A stretch of 64,000 nt of DNA from Roseburia hominis (GTDB taxonomy: Bacteria > Bacillota > Clostridia > Lachnospirales > Lachnospiraceae): NCBI GenBank assembly GCA_040702975.1, contig CP159990.1, positions 1,240,001 through 1,304,000 of the forward strand. Direction: 5' to 3'. Each line of letters opens with the position of its first letter. The stretch's first letter is position 1. The notes under the pieces were generated by a model. The model made no database searches. It saw only the letters and a list, made by a program, of their open reading frames with translations, and had not been told where the DNA came from. Of the stretch, positions 1-8,777 are shown piece by piece. Made by a program: the position numbers and the translations under genes.

Positions 1-1
1 T

Positions 2-253
2 TCAAGTAAGAATCTGGAGGGTGTGGACGCACTGTATTCTATCGTACAGATGCCGCCAGGAATCCCGGTAGCGACCGTTGCGATCGACGGCGGAGCCAAT
101 GCGGCAATTCTTGCGGCAAGAATTCTGGCTATCTCTGATCCCGAGCTGCTTGAAAAATTGAAAGCATATACGGTCGAGATGAAGGAGACTGTTCAGAAGA
201 AGGCAGAGAAACTCGATAAATTAGGGCACAAAGGCTATTTGGAGCAGATGTAG
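2..253 (+). CDS. purE: PurE, N5-CAIR mutase (3' part only)
   Basis: C-terminal part of the class I PurE mutase, which converts N5-carboxyaminoimidazole ribonucleotide to CAIR in de novo purine synthesis. The gene starts upstream of the window; the frame is open from base 2. The stretch [18 protein letters not shown] (residues 6-23 counted from the GTG at 23) is the conserved PurE segment that lines the active site, followed by the helical tail. It is the first visible gene of a pur operon, and purM starts 37 nt downstream behind an AGGAGG-like site. Confidence 0.9.
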   Translation, partial: SSKNLEGVDALYSIVQMPPGIPVATVAIDGGANAAILAARILAISDPELLEKLKAYTVEMKETVQKKAEKLDKLGHKGYLEQM

Positions 254-290
254 AGAGCTGTGATGGCTTGGCCTATAAGGAGGATATGAG

Positions 291-1316
291 ATGGATTACA
301 AGAATGCGGGTGTAGATATTGAAGCTGGTTACAGATCAGTAGAGCTGATGAAGAAGCATATTCAGCAGACCATGAGAGAAGAGGTTCTCGGAGGAATCGG
401 CGGATTTTCCGGAGCATTTTCTATGGAGAAGTTTAAAAATATGGAAAAACCGACTCTGGTTTCCGGTACGGACGGAGTAGGAACCAAACTGAAACTGGCG
501 TTTCTTCTGGATCGCCATGATACCATCGGTATCGACTGTGTCGCAATGTGTGTCAATGACATCGCATGTGCAGGCGGGGAGCCGCTGTTCTTCCTTGACT
601 ATATTGCCTGTGGAAAGAATGAGCCGGAGAAGATCGCGACCATCGTGAGCGGCGTGGCAGAAGGCTGTAAGCAGGCGGGCTGTGCATTGATCGGTGGAGA
701 GACCGCGGAGATGCCGGGGTTCTATCCGACAGACGAGTATGATTTGGCCGGATTTGCAGTAGGTATCGTAGACGAGAAAGACCTGATCACAGGAAAAGAT
801 CTGAAACCGGGCGATGTCCTTATTGGTATGGCATCTTCCGGCGTACATAGCAACGGATTCTCTCTGGTGAGAAAAGTATTTAACATGAAGCCGGAAGTGC
901 TGAATGAAGAATATGACTGTCTGGGAGCGAGACTCGGAGACGTTCTTCTGGCACCGACCAAGATTTATGTGAAAGCTCTGCGCAGCGTAAAAGAGGCCGG
1001 AGTGAAGATCAAAGCCTGCAGCCATATTACCGGCGGCGGGTTCTATGAGAATGTACCGCGTATGATGATTGAGGGAACTCATGCGGTGATTAAAAAGGAC
1101 AGTTATCCGGTACCGCCGATCTTCCGTATGCTTGCCGATGACGGCGATGTGGAGGAGAGCGTAATGTACAACACCTTTAACATGGGTATCGGTATGATCG
1201 TTGCTGTTGATGAGAAAGAGGTAGACGCTGCAATGCAGGCAATGCGTGAGGCAGGAGAAGAGCCTTATGTGGTCGGCTATGTAGAGGCAGGAGAAAAAGG
1301 AGTAACCGTATGTTAA
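291..1316 (+). CDS. purM: phosphoribosylformylglycinamidine cyclo-ligase (AIR synthetase)
   Basis: Cytosolic enzyme that closes the imidazole ring of FGAM to give AIR, using ATP. At 341 aa it has normal family length. Visible landmarks are SGTDGVGTK (58-66), VNDI (88-91) and [12 protein letters not shown] (134-145), the nucleotide and metal-binding segments of the PurM/ThiL fold. The ATG is preceded by aaggagg at about 8 nt. The stop overlaps the purN start by 7 nt, so the two are translationally coupled. Confidence 0.97.
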   Translation: MDYKNAGVDIEAGYRSVELMKKHIQQTMREEVLGGIGGFSGAFSMEKFKNMEKPTLVSGTDGVGTKLKLAFLLDRHDTIGIDCVAMCVNDIACAGGEPLFFLDYIACGKNEPEKIATIVSGVAEGCKQAGCALIGGETAEMPGFYPTDEYDLAGFAVGIVDEKDLITGKDLKPGDVLIGMASSGVHSNGFSLVRKVFNMKPEVLNEEYDCLGARLGDVLLAPTKIYVKALRSVKEAGVKIKACSHITGGGFYENVPRMMIEGTHAVIKKDSYPVPPIFRMLADDGDVEESVMYNTFNMGIGMIVAVDEKEVDAAMQAMREAGEEPYVVGYVEAGEKGVTVC

Positions 1317-1936
1317 GGATTGCAGTTCTGGTATCCGGCGGAGGAACGAACCTGCAGGCGATCATCGATGCGGTGGAGAACGGCATGATTACGAATACCG
1401 AGATCGTCGGCGTGATCAGCAATAATAAAAATGCGTTTGCGCTTCAGAGGGCGGAAAATCATGGTATTTTTGCCCAGTGCATCTCGCCGAAGGATTTTGA
1501 GAGCAGAGAAGAGTTCAACCGGGTGTTCCTGGAGAAACTGAATGAATTGCATGCTGATCTGGTAGTTCTGGCAGGATTTTTGGTCGTGATTCCGGAAGCT
1601 ATGATCAGAGAGTACAGGAACCGGATCATCAATATCCACCCGTCACTCATTCCGTCTTTCTGCGGGACAGGCTATTACGGGCTTAAGGTGCATGAGGCGG
1701 CCCTTGCGCGCGGCGTGAAGGTCGTAGGAGCAACGGTGCATTTTGTAGATGAAGGGACGGATACCGGACCGATCATTTTGCAGAAAGCGGTCGAGGTGGA
1801 GGACGGCGATACGCCCGAGGTACTCCAGCGACGCGTGATGGAGCAGGCGGAATGGAAGATTCTGCCCAGAGCCATTGATCTGATCGCCAACGGAAAAGTG
1901 GAAGTTCAGGGCAAAAAAGTGAGGATCAGCAAGTAA
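1310..1936 (+). CDS. purN: phosphoribosylglycinamide formyltransferase
   Basis: Transfers a formyl group from 10-formyl-THF to GAR in purine synthesis. At 208 aa it has standard PurN length. The substrate loop GGGTNLQ is at residues 10-16, and the catalytic set expected for the family is present: Asn108 and His110 in NIHPSLIP, and Asp151 in DEGTDTGP. It overlaps purM by 7 nt. In many Clostridia purH follows purN; here a 72-nt gap leads straight to purD, so purH must lie elsewhere if present. Confidence 0.96.
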   Translation: MLRIAVLVSGGGTNLQAIIDAVENGMITNTEIVGVISNNKNAFALQRAENHGIFAQCISPKDFESREEFNRVFLEKLNELHADLVVLAGFLVVIPEAMIREYRNRIINIHPSLIPSFCGTGYYGLKVHEAALARGVKVVGATVHFVDEGTDTGPIILQKAVEVEDGDTPEVLQRRVMEQAEWKILPRAIDLIANGKVEVQGKKVRISK

Positions 1937-2008
1937 ATTTATCATAAAGGAAAGCGGCAAAAGGTATTTTGACGCGCATGATACATAAACGTACAGAAGG
2001 AGGTCGCT

Positions 2009-3280
2009 ATGAAGGTATTGATCGTAGGCGGTGGCGGAAGAGAGCACGCAATCGCATATTGTGTGGCAAAGAGCAGCAAGGTGGAAAAGATGTACTGTGC
2101 ACCGGGAAACGCAGGAATCGCAGAATTTGCAGAGTGCGTTCCGATTGGCGCGATGGAATTTGAAAAGCTGGTTGCTTTTGCGAAAGAAAATGAGATTGAC
2201 CTGGCAATCGTGGGAATGGACGACCCGCTGGTAGGCGGACTGGTAGATAAGTTTGAGGCGGCGGGAATCCGTGCGTTTGGACCGAGAAAGAATGCGGCGA
2301 TTCTGGAGGGAAGTAAAGCATTTTCCAAGGATCTGATGAAAAAATACGATATCCCGACTGCGGCCTATGAGAACTTTGAAAATGCCGAAGAGGCCCTTGC
2401 TTATCTGGAAACAGCAAAATTCCCGATTGTGCTTAAGGCGGACGGCCTGGCTCTGGGAAAAGGCGTGCTGATCTGCAATACTCTGGAAGAGGCAAAAGAG
2501 GGCGTGCAGACGATCATGCTTGATAAAAAATTCGGCGATTCCGGAAATACCATGGTCGTAGAAGAGTTTATGACCGGACGTGAGGTTTCCGTACTTTCAT
2601 TCGTTGATGGAAAGACGATAAAGACCATGACCAGCGCACAGGATCACAAACGTGCGAAAGATGGCGATCAGGGACTTAACACCGGCGGAATGGGAACATT
2701 TTCACCGAGCCCGTTCTATACCGACGAAGTAGATGCGTTTTGTAAGAAATATATTTACCAGAAGACCGTAGATGCGATGCGAGGAGAGGGCAGAGAGTTC
2801 AAGGGAATCATTTTCTTCGGACTGATGCTGACGCCGGACGGACCGAAGGTTCTGGAGTACAATGCCAGATTTGGCGATCCGGAAGCGCAGGTCGTTCTGC
2901 CGAGAATGAAGAATGATCTGATCGATGTGATTGAGGCATGTATCGACGGAACCCTGGATCAGGTGGACTTAGAGTTCGAGGACAATGCGGCTGTCTGCGT
3001 CGTGCTGGCGTCCGACGGATATCCGCTTTCTTATGAGAAGGGACTTCCAATCAGCGGACTTGACGAGTTCAAAAAGCATGACGGATACTATTGTTTCCAT
3101 GCCGGAACCAAATTCGACGGCGATACGATCGTGACAAATGGCGGACGTGTGCTTGGAATTACGGCAAAGGGAAGTGATCTTAAGGAGGCGCGTGCGAATG
3201 CGTACAAGGCTACCGAATGGGTAGAGTTCGCAAATAAATATATGCGTCACGATATCGGAAAGGCGATCGACGAGGCGTAG
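2009..3280 (+). CDS. purD: phosphoribosylamine-glycine ligase (GAR synthetase)
   Basis: ATP-grasp ligase that joins glycine to phosphoribosylamine, forming GAR. At 423 aa it is full length. The N-terminal KVLIVGGGGREHAI segment, the central ATP-grasp region with GGMGTFSP, and the metal-binding FGDPE motif (EYNARFGDPEAQ) are all visible. The ATG has an ideal site, agaaggaggtcgct. It is the last gene of the operon; a Rho-independent terminator follows about 40 nt after the stop. Confidence 0.97.
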   Translation: MKVLIVGGGGREHAIAYCVAKSSKVEKMYCAPGNAGIAEFAECVPIGAMEFEKLVAFAKENEIDLAIVGMDDPLVGGLVDKFEAAGIRAFGPRKNAAILEGSKAFSKDLMKKYDIPTAAYENFENAEEALAYLETAKFPIVLKADGLALGKGVLICNTLEEAKEGVQTIMLDKKFGDSGNTMVVEEFMTGREVSVLSFVDGKTIKTMTSAQDHKRAKDGDQGLNTGGMGTFSPSPFYTDEVDAFCKKYIYQKTVDAMRGEGREFKGIIFFGLMLTPDGPKVLEYNARFGDPEAQVVLPRMKNDLIDVIEACIDGTLDQVDLEFEDNAAVCVVLASDGYPLSYEKGLPISGLDEFKKHDGYYCFHAGTKFDGDTIVTNGGRVLGITAKGSDLKEARANAYKATEWVEFANKYMRHDIGKAIDEA

Positions 3281-3317
3281 GGTAGGCGACCATGGCCTAA
3301 AACAGAATAAAGTAATT

Positions 3318-3368
3318 ACCCGCAGGAATGCATGTTAGATGGGAAAATATGCATCTTGCGGGTTTTTT
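3318..3368 (+). terminator. Rho-independent terminator after the pur operon
   Basis: Stem of ACCCGCA with TGCGGGT, extended by an inner ATGCAT pair, followed by a run of six T. It ends the purE-purM-purN-purD transcript. Confidence 0.8.
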
Positions 3369-3522
3369 GTTGTGGTGAAATAAGGGGAATGGTATGATGG
3401 ACAAAAGAAATATGCTGAAAATAAAGAAAAGGCGAAAAAAGTGAGAGAGTAATAATTGGAATTTCCGGAAGGGAAATGGATTGGGATATGAAGGAAACTG
3501 TAGGAGGGAAGGAAATCTGGGA

Positions 3523-3978
3523 ATGAAGTTGAGATTGATTCGCATTTCAGAAGGAGAAGAGGAAATCGTGATCCGCTATCGGGAAATGAACAGCCATCTC
3601 CAGTCGATTGTAGCATTGGCGCGGGGAGCAGAGCCGAAAATCAGGGCCGTATGGGAAGGTCGGGAGATTTTTCTTTTGCCGGAAGAGGTGTATTATTTTG
3701 AAAATGTGGACGGCGTTACCTATGCATATCTGGTCGACAAGGTGGTGCGGGTAGGAGAAAGCCTTAGAGAAATTACTCTGACCTATGAAGACAGGGGATT
3801 TTTCCGGTGCTCAAAATCTATGGTGCTGAATATCCACAGGATCAGCTACCTGAAAAGCGAGCCGGGCAATCGAATCCGTGCGACCATGGAAAACAAAGAA
3901 CAGGTGATGATTTCAAGAAAATATGCCAAAGAGCTGAGAAAGGTTCTGAAAGGAGGAGCAGATGAGGAGGAAAGGTAG
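3523..3978 (+). CDS. LytTR-family transcriptional regulator
   Basis: DNA-binding protein of the single-domain LytTR class (151 aa from this start). Residues from about 50 to 145 form the LytTR domain: IFLLPEEVYYFENVDG, then FFRCSKSMVLNIHRI and a final VMISRKYAKELRKVL, the usual C-terminal block. No receiver domain is present. A longer TTG start at 3481 is possible, but aggagg at 3502-3507 would then lie inside the gene, so the ATG at 3523 is preferred. It overlaps a DUF3021 gene by 17 nt; such pairs usually act as one regulatory module for a nearby exporter, here the ABC system downstream. Confidence 0.85.
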   Translation: MKLRLIRISEGEEEIVIRYREMNSHLQSIVALARGAEPKIRAVWEGREIFLLPEEVYYFENVDGVTYAYLVDKVVRVGESLREITLTYEDRGFFRCSKSMVLNIHRISYLKSEPGNRIRATMENKEQVMISRKYAKELRKVLKGGADEEER

Positions 3979-4474
3979 GCCCCGAAACAGGTTCTGGAAA
4001 TATTTGTCTCTGGAGATTGCAATAGAATATAAGGCGTGTCTGTATACTTTTTGTATCCTGGTATTTTACTGCGCATATCGGCTGTTAAACGGCGTGTTCG
4101 AGGCGCAGATCCTGCACCTTTGTGAAATGTTCGTATCGGCATATGTGATAGGCTATTTTCAAGTATATGTGCTTGGAAATTTTGATGAATCGGATAAGCT
4201 GGGAGGAAAGGAGTGTGCATGTATTGCTGTCTGTACACTGCTGTATGCAGGGGTGTCCGTATTTTTCAAATGGTTTGACCGGAATTTGTATGTGACGGCA
4301 GGCTTTTGTGGATTTTTGGTCTTATGTTATTTGTGTGTGCTAGTTATTAACAGGTTGAAACGGGCTATTGATACCGAGAATTTGAACAGTATGCTTGTAA
4401 GGTTTAAGCAAGGGGAGAGGGAACGGCTGGCCGAGGAAAGGAGAGAAGATGAAGACGGAAAATACAGTGATTGA
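3962..4474 (+). CDS. DUF3021-type membrane protein
   Basis: Protein of 170 aa with about four predicted transmembrane segments (CLYTFCILVFYCAYRLL, MFVSAYVIGYFQVYVL, IAVCTLLYAGVSVFF, AGFCGFLVLCYLCVLVI) and a charged C-terminal tail. Size, topology and position directly after a LytTR gene match the DUF3021 family, thought to control its LytTR partner. The function is inferred from this pairing only. The start is embedded in the end of the LytTR gene and its end overlaps the ABC ATPase by 26 nt, so all four genes form one operon. Confidence 0.75.
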   Translation: MRRKGRPRNRFWKYLSLEIAIEYKACLYTFCILVFYCAYRLLNGVFEAQILHLCEMFVSAYVIGYFQVYVLGNFDESDKLGGKECACIAVCTLLYAGVSVFFKWFDRNLYVTAGFCGFLVLCYLCVLVINRLKRAIDTENLNSMLVRFKQGERERLAEERREDEDGKYSD

Positions 4475-5339
4475 GATTCGAAATTTGACGAAATTTTACG
4501 GGAAACACCGGGGAGTACAGAATGTTTCCATGAAGGTCGAAAAGGGAGATATCTTCGGGTTTTTGGGACCTAATGGGGCGGGTAAATCGACGACGATCAG
4601 GAGTATGCTGGGACTGCTTCGTTTTCAGAAGGGGGAGATCCGCCTGCTGGGAAAAGATGCGGTAAAAGAGAATAAGGAAATCCTGCGTGAAGTCGGATAT
4701 ATGCCCTCTGAGGCGATGTTCTACCCGAATATGAAGGTGAAGGAGGTCATTCGGTTCGCGGCTCAGGCCAGGGGACTTCACTGTGAGAAGGAGGCGGACC
4801 GGATCTGTGAAATGCTGGAAGTCGACCGGGAGAAGAAGGTGCGGGAGCTGTCGCTTGGCAACCGGAAAAAAGTGAGTATCGTGTGTGCAATGCAGCACAA
4901 ACCGAGGCTTCTTGTCTTAGATGAACCGACTTCGGGGCTTGATCCTTTGATGCAGGAAGTATTTTTTAAACTGATCCTGGAATATAACCGGCAAGGGACC
5001 ACATGCTTTCTTTCGTCGCATGTGCTTTCGGAAGTGAAACGGTATTGCCGTAATGCGGCGATCATCAGGGAAGGGGTGGTGATTCGCCAGGATACGGTGG
5101 AGAATCTGACACGGACGAATGTGCGCAAGGTGAAAGTGCGGCATGATGGAAAGGAAGAGCGGTTCGTGTATACAGGAGAGATGGGAGAACTGCTTCAGCG
5201 TCTTGGAAAAATGAATGTGGAGGACCTGTTGATAGAGGAACCTTCTTTGGACGAGGTGTTTATGCATTATTATGACTCCAAAGAGGAAGAGGGCGGTGTG
5301 ATGTCTGCGGAAAAAGGAGGAGAGCATGGTAATATTTAA
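4449..5339 (+). CDS. ABC exporter ATP-binding protein
   Basis: ATPase of an ABC-2 (CcmA/DrrA-like) exporter, 296 aa. Walker A is GPNGAGKST, the signature is the degenerate LSLGNRKK found in this subfamily, Walker B is LLVLDEPTSGLD, and a switch His lies in LSSHVLSEV. The C-terminal 70 residues are the regulatory extension usual for ABC-2 ATPases. It pairs with the permease at 5326 (14-nt overlap). The substrate cannot be read from sequence; LytTR-DUF3021-controlled exporters often handle peptides or antimicrobials. Confidence 0.93.
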   Translation: MKTENTVIEIRNLTKFYGKHRGVQNVSMKVEKGDIFGFLGPNGAGKSTTIRSMLGLLRFQKGEIRLLGKDAVKENKEILREVGYMPSEAMFYPNMKVKEVIRFAAQARGLHCEKEADRICEMLEVDREKKVRELSLGNRKKVSIVCAMQHKPRLLVLDEPTSGLDPLMQEVFFKLILEYNRQGTTCFLSSHVLSEVKRYCRNAAIIREGVVIRQDTVENLTRTNVRKVKVRHDGKEERFVYTGEMGELLQRLGKMNVEDLLIEEPSLDEVFMHYYDSKEEEGGVMSAEKGGEHGNI

Positions 5340-6114
5340 GCATGAATTAAAAATGAATTTAAAATCGCTTTTGATATGGTCGGTTTGTGTGGGATTTACC
5401 TGTTTTGGCTGTCTGATTTTGTTTGGCAGTCTGGAAGAGTCCATAGAAGAAATGGCGGGGGCCTATTCGAATATGGGAGCCCTGTCGACGGCGATCGGAT
5501 TGGATAAAATCAGTATTGCGACGATAGAAGGATTCTATGCGACGGAGATTGGGCTGATTTTTGCCATAGGAGGCGCGATGTTTGCTGCGATGACAGCGGT
5601 GGTGATGCTGGCAAAAGAGGAGGAGGGGCATACCGCGGAATTCTTGTATACGCTGCCGCTGGGAAGAGGGAGAGTGGCAGTGGAAAAGTATGCGGCAATG
5701 CTCGCGCTGGTTCTGCTTTTTAATGGGATTTGTATTTTGTGGTCGGTGGCGGGATTTGTGCTTGCAGGCGACCTGCCGCCCGGGAAGGAATTCGGACTAT
5801 ATCATGCGGCTCAGCTTCTGATGCAGCTGGAGGTGGGAAGTGTCTGTTTTTTGATTTCCGCAGTCAGCCGGAAGAAACAGGTGGGAGCGGCTCTGGGGTT
5901 TGCCGTCTTCCTGTACGTGATGGATTTGGTATGCAGGCTGATACCGGATATGGAAAATCTGAAATATGTGACACCATACTATTTTTCTAATGCGGCGGAC
6001 ATTTTTACGGAAAAGGCGGTGGACCAGGTGATGGCGGGGATTGGGGCCGTTGTCCTGGTCGTTTCGGCAGTAGCGGCGTTTGGAATATATACAAGAAGAG
6101 ATCTTATGGCTTAG
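5326..6114 (+). CDS. ABC-2 type permease
   Basis: Membrane partner of the preceding ATPase, 262 aa, with about six hydrophobic segments, for example LLIWSVCVGFTCFGCLILFG near the N-terminus and AGIGAVVLVVSAVAAFGIY near the end. The topology and the phrase TAEFLYTLPLGRGRVAVEKY between segments 2 and 3 are typical of ABC-2 permeases. The start has aaaggagg at 8 nt. It is the last gene of the LytTR/DUF3021/ABC operon; no strong terminator hairpin is visible before the next promoter. Confidence 0.88.
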   Translation: MVIFKHELKMNLKSLLIWSVCVGFTCFGCLILFGSLEESIEEMAGAYSNMGALSTAIGLDKISIATIEGFYATEIGLIFAIGGAMFAAMTAVVMLAKEEEGHTAEFLYTLPLGRGRVAVEKYAAMLALVLLFNGICILWSVAGFVLAGDLPPGKEFGLYHAAQLLMQLEVGSVCFLISAVSRKKQVGAALGFAVFLYVMDLVCRLIPDMENLKYVTPYYFSNAADIFTEKAVDQVMAGIGAVVLVVSAVAAFGIYTRRDLMA

Positions 6115-6117
6115 AAA

Positions 6118-6181
6118 ATGTCCAAATATGGGCAAGATGATTTCCGAAAATGGACAAATATATTTCCAAAAATGGAAATAT
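6118..6181 (+). promoter_or_regulatory. three operator-like dyads phased by 22 bp
   Basis: Three TCC-N6-GG(A) dyads are centred near 6126.5, 6148.5 and 6170.5, exactly 22 bp apart (two helical turns). The third is a perfect palindrome, ATATTTCC-N6-GGAAATAT. The array ends 4 bp before the -35 box of the XRE-Uma2 gene, as expected for autoregulation by its helix-turn-helix domain. The dyads are seen; the binding protein is inferred. Confidence 0.6.
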
Positions 6182-6184
6182 AGG

Positions 6185-6213
6185 TTGACAAAGTGAGACG
6201 GAAAGTATAAAAT
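6185..6213 (+). promoter_or_regulatory. sigma-A promoter of the XRE-Uma2 gene
   Basis: TTGACA (6185-6190), 17-bp spacer, TAAAAT (6208-6213), 28 bp before the ATG. It directly follows the operator array. Confidence 0.65.
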
Positions 6214-6241
6214 ATATCCATAAAAGGAAAGAAGGGAAAAT

Positions 6242-7012
6242 ATGGATATTAATGATCTTAAAAAGCTGAAACTGGAAAAAGGGATTACCAATCAGGATAT
6301 TGCAGAATTATCCGGAATTCCACTAAGCACTATAAATAAGATTTTTTCAGGTGCAACAAAGAACCCGCGTTACGCCACACTTCTGGCGATCGAGCAGGTT
6401 CTCACTATAAAAGAGAAGATTCCGTTCACTTATGATCTTATCAAGGAAGAGCCCATGCTGATAAGAGAGAGTCCGGTTCCCTATATGTATCATGCGAGGA
6501 CGTACCAGAATGAAGATATTGAGAAACTGGAGGAGGTGCGGGCGGAGCTGATCAACGGATATCTCTATATGCTGGCCGCACCAAGCAGAAGACACCAAAG
6601 GATACTGACTAAATTACTTTTTCAAATTGAAGGACATATTCAAAAAAATAATGGCAAGTGCCAGGTCTATCCCGCACCGTTTGACGTGCGGATTTTTGGA
6701 GATAACAGCACGGTCGTTCAGCCGGATCTTTCGGTGATCTGTAAGACGGAGATGCTGACCGACAAGGGGTGTACGGGCGCGCCCGACTGGTTGATCGAGA
6801 TCGCGTCGGAGAGCAATGCTTCCCACGATTATGTGACGAAGATGATGCAGTATCAGAAGGCAGGAGTGCGGGAATATTGGATCGTGGACCCTCGGGAAGA
6901 TGTGGTCTATGTATACAATTTTGAAAATCCCGCGAAGACGGGAAAATATACGTTTGACGATGAGATACCGAGCGGCGTCCTGGAAGGATTGCGGATTAAG
7001 ATAGAAGTGTAG
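6242..7012 (+). CDS. XRE helix-turn-helix fused to a Uma2-family nuclease-fold domain
   Basis: A 256-aa two-domain protein. Residues 1-60 form an XRE/Cro-type HTH (NQDIAELSGIPLSTINKIF). Residues about 85-250 match the Uma2 (DUF820) family of PD-(D/E)XK fold: acidic E102 in RAELING, QPDLSV (160-165), WLIEIASES (183-191), K200 and YWIVDP (212-217), so the putative catalytic residues are kept. Uma2 proteins are abundant but without an agreed function. The HTH fusion and the phased upstream dyads suggest a self-regulating nuclease-like protein. It has its own promoter and is followed 11 nt later by a DUF1015 gene. Confidence 0.82.
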   Translation: MDINDLKKLKLEKGITNQDIAELSGIPLSTINKIFSGATKNPRYATLLAIEQVLTIKEKIPFTYDLIKEEPMLIRESPVPYMYHARTYQNEDIEKLEEVRAELINGYLYMLAAPSRRHQRILTKLLFQIEGHIQKNNGKCQVYPAPFDVRIFGDNSTVVQPDLSVICKTEMLTDKGCTGAPDWLIEIASESNASHDYVTKMMQYQKAGVREYWIVDPREDVVYVYNFENPAKTGKYTFDDEIPSGVLEGLRIKIEV

Positions 7013-7023
7013 GAGGAAAGAAT

Positions 7024-8262
7024 ATGGCGAAGATCAGACCATTTTGTGGAGTGCGTCCGGCAGGTGAGCTCGCAGAGCAGATTGCGGCACTTCCGTATGA
7101 TGTATACAGCAGCAGTGAGGCAAGAGAAATCGTGGAAAAGAATCCCCTGTCGTTCCTGAAGATCGACAGAGCGGAGACACAGTTCCCGAAGGGAACAGAC
7201 ATGTATTCCGAGCAGGTATATGATCGTGCCAGAGATACGCTTTATGGTATGAAAGAGAGCGGGGAGTTTGTCCAAGATGAGGGACCCTGCTATTATATTT
7301 ACGCGCTGACGATGGAGGGAAGAACACAGACGGGACTAGTGTGCTGTGTGTCGATTGATGATTATTTGAACGATGTTGTGAAAAAGCATGAGAATACCCG
7401 TGAGGAGAAAGAACTTGACCGTATTCGTCACGTAGACGCGTGCGGTGCGCATACCGGACCGATCTTCCTTACCTATCGCTCTAATTCTGCGACCCGGCAA
7501 ATGATCGCGAAAGCCCTGGAAAGTCCGGCATTGTATGACTTTGTAAGTGAAGATGGAATCCGGCATCAGGTGTGGAAGGTGGAGGACTCCAGGTGGCAGG
7601 AGGAGATGACGGAGCTGTTTTGCAGCATGGATAGCCTCTATGTGGCAGACGGGCATCACCGTGCAGCATCTGCCGTTAAAGTGGGCTTAAAGAGAAGAGC
7701 GGAGAATCCGGGATATACAGGAGAAGAGGAATTCAATTATTTTCTGTCTGTTCTTTTCCCGGCAGAGGAGTTAAGGATTTTTGATTATAACCGAATTGTA
7801 CATAAAGTCGACCAGGAGCTGCTGCAAAAACTGCCGGAGATTTTGCAGGAAAAATTTCAGGTAGCATCTACAGGTGAGGAGATCGCGAGACCGCATGCAA
7901 AAGGCGAGATGGGAATGTATGTGGACGGTACCTGGTATCTGGTTACCGCAAAAGATGAGATAAGGTCTGAGGATCCGGTGGAAGGACTGGACGTATCTAT
8001 TTTACAGAATGAAGTACTCAGGCCTCTTTTCGGTATTGAGGATCTGAGGACGGACCCCAGAATGCAGTTCGTGGGTGGAATCCGGGGACTTAAGTCTCTT
8101 GAGAATGCAGTGGATCAGGACCATAGCGCCGTAGCGTTTGCGATGTATCCCACATCTATGGAGGAATTGTTAAGCGTTGCCGATTGCGGAAAACTGATGC
8201 CCCCGAAATCGACATGGTTCGAGCCAAAGCTGCGAAGCGGTCTTTTCATTCATGAATTTTAG
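7024..8262 (+). CDS. DUF1015 family protein
   Basis: Cytosolic protein of 412 aa, the usual length for DUF1015 (COG4198). Family landmarks are the N-terminal IRPFCGVRP and LPYDVYSSSEAREI, the central YVADGHHRAASA, and the C-terminal MPPKSTWFEPKLRSGLF. The biochemical function of the family is not established; in Clostridia it often lies near serine or one-carbon metabolism genes. It starts 11 nt after the XRE-Uma2 gene behind aggaggaa, so it is probably cotranscribed with it. Confidence 0.88.
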   Translation: MAKIRPFCGVRPAGELAEQIAALPYDVYSSSEAREIVEKNPLSFLKIDRAETQFPKGTDMYSEQVYDRARDTLYGMKESGEFVQDEGPCYYIYALTMEGRTQTGLVCCVSIDDYLNDVVKKHENTREEKELDRIRHVDACGAHTGPIFLTYRSNSATRQMIAKALESPALYDFVSEDGIRHQVWKVEDSRWQEEMTELFCSMDSLYVADGHHRAASAVKVGLKRRAENPGYTGEEEFNYFLSVLFPAEELRIFDYNRIVHKVDQELLQKLPEILQEKFQVASTGEEIARPHAKGEMGMYVDGTWYLVTAKDEIRSEDPVEGLDVSILQNEVLRPLFGIEDLRTDPRMQFVGGIRGLKSLENAVDQDHSAVAFAMYPTSMEELLSVADCGKLMPPKSTWFEPKLRSGLFIHEF

Positions 8263-8310
8263 AGGAATCCTAAGAACTTCTTCAGAAGTTATGAAGATTT
8301 CATGAATTTC

Positions 8311-8339
8311 TTGACAAACTGAAATTTGAATACTATTAT
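8311..8339 (+). promoter_or_regulatory. sigma-A promoter of the T-box/valS transcript
   Basis: Consensus TTGACA (8311-8316), 17-bp spacer, TATTAT (8334-8339), placing the transcript start at the 5' end of the T-box leader. Confidence 0.85.
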
Positions 8340-8344
8340 AGTCA

Positions 8345-8697
8345 GTAGTTGAGGAAAAGGCAGTGAGAAAGAGGAGTATGTATCAAGGTCCGAAGAAGAG
8401 AGAGCCGCTCAGGGGCTGAGAGGCGGCTTACGGGAAACGGGTACAGAAGGTAGCTTTTGAGCCGGGTATCTGAACAGGGCGGGTGACGAAGCGTTGCCAT
8501 AACATTAGGATACCACGGAGTGGTTTACGTTATAGAACTATAAGTGCCATGAGTTTGAAAAGGCCAGATGTTGACAGACTATAAGGCAGGCAGTGAGAGA
8601 GCAACCGTTAGGAAGGCTCTTGGATAGATCTCATGGAATAAAGGTGGTACCACGTAAATTTACGCCCTTTACGTATTGTAAGGGGCGTCTTTTTTAT
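8345..8697 (+). promoter_or_regulatory. T-box leader (tRNA-Val sensing) of valS
   Basis: A leader of about 350 nt between promoter and valS. The T-box core AAGGTGGTACCACG is at 8641-8654; its TGGT (8645-8648) can pair with an ACCA tRNA end, consistent with the A discriminator of tRNA-Val. A terminator (ACGCCCTTTAC with GTAAGGGGCGT and a T run, 8662-8696) follows and is mutually exclusive with the antiterminator. The upstream part contains paired segments consistent with stems I-III. Uncharged tRNA-Val would allow readthrough into valS. The specifier codon was not assigned. Confidence 0.9.
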
Positions 8698-8735
8698 TTC
8701 ATAGGAAAGTGTGCTGCATTTTTCATTTATATTTA
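8690..8735. repeat. partial copy of a palindromic repeat shared with 17082
   Basis: The 22 bases at 8690-8711 recur identically at 17082-17103. Both copies begin in the T run of an intrinsic terminator. The right arm is degraded here, whereas the copy at 17084-17128 is a near-perfect inverted repeat. Confidence 0.6.
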
Positions 8736-8777
8736 CGTGTCACAAATCAAAAGAGAGTATAATTTGAGGAGGAAACG

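Noticed and set aside
336..1082. 248-codon minus-strand frame opposite purM
   Set aside because: Antisense shadow of a fully conserved gene with no start signal; the same holds for the 305-codon frame opposite valS (9918-10835) and others.
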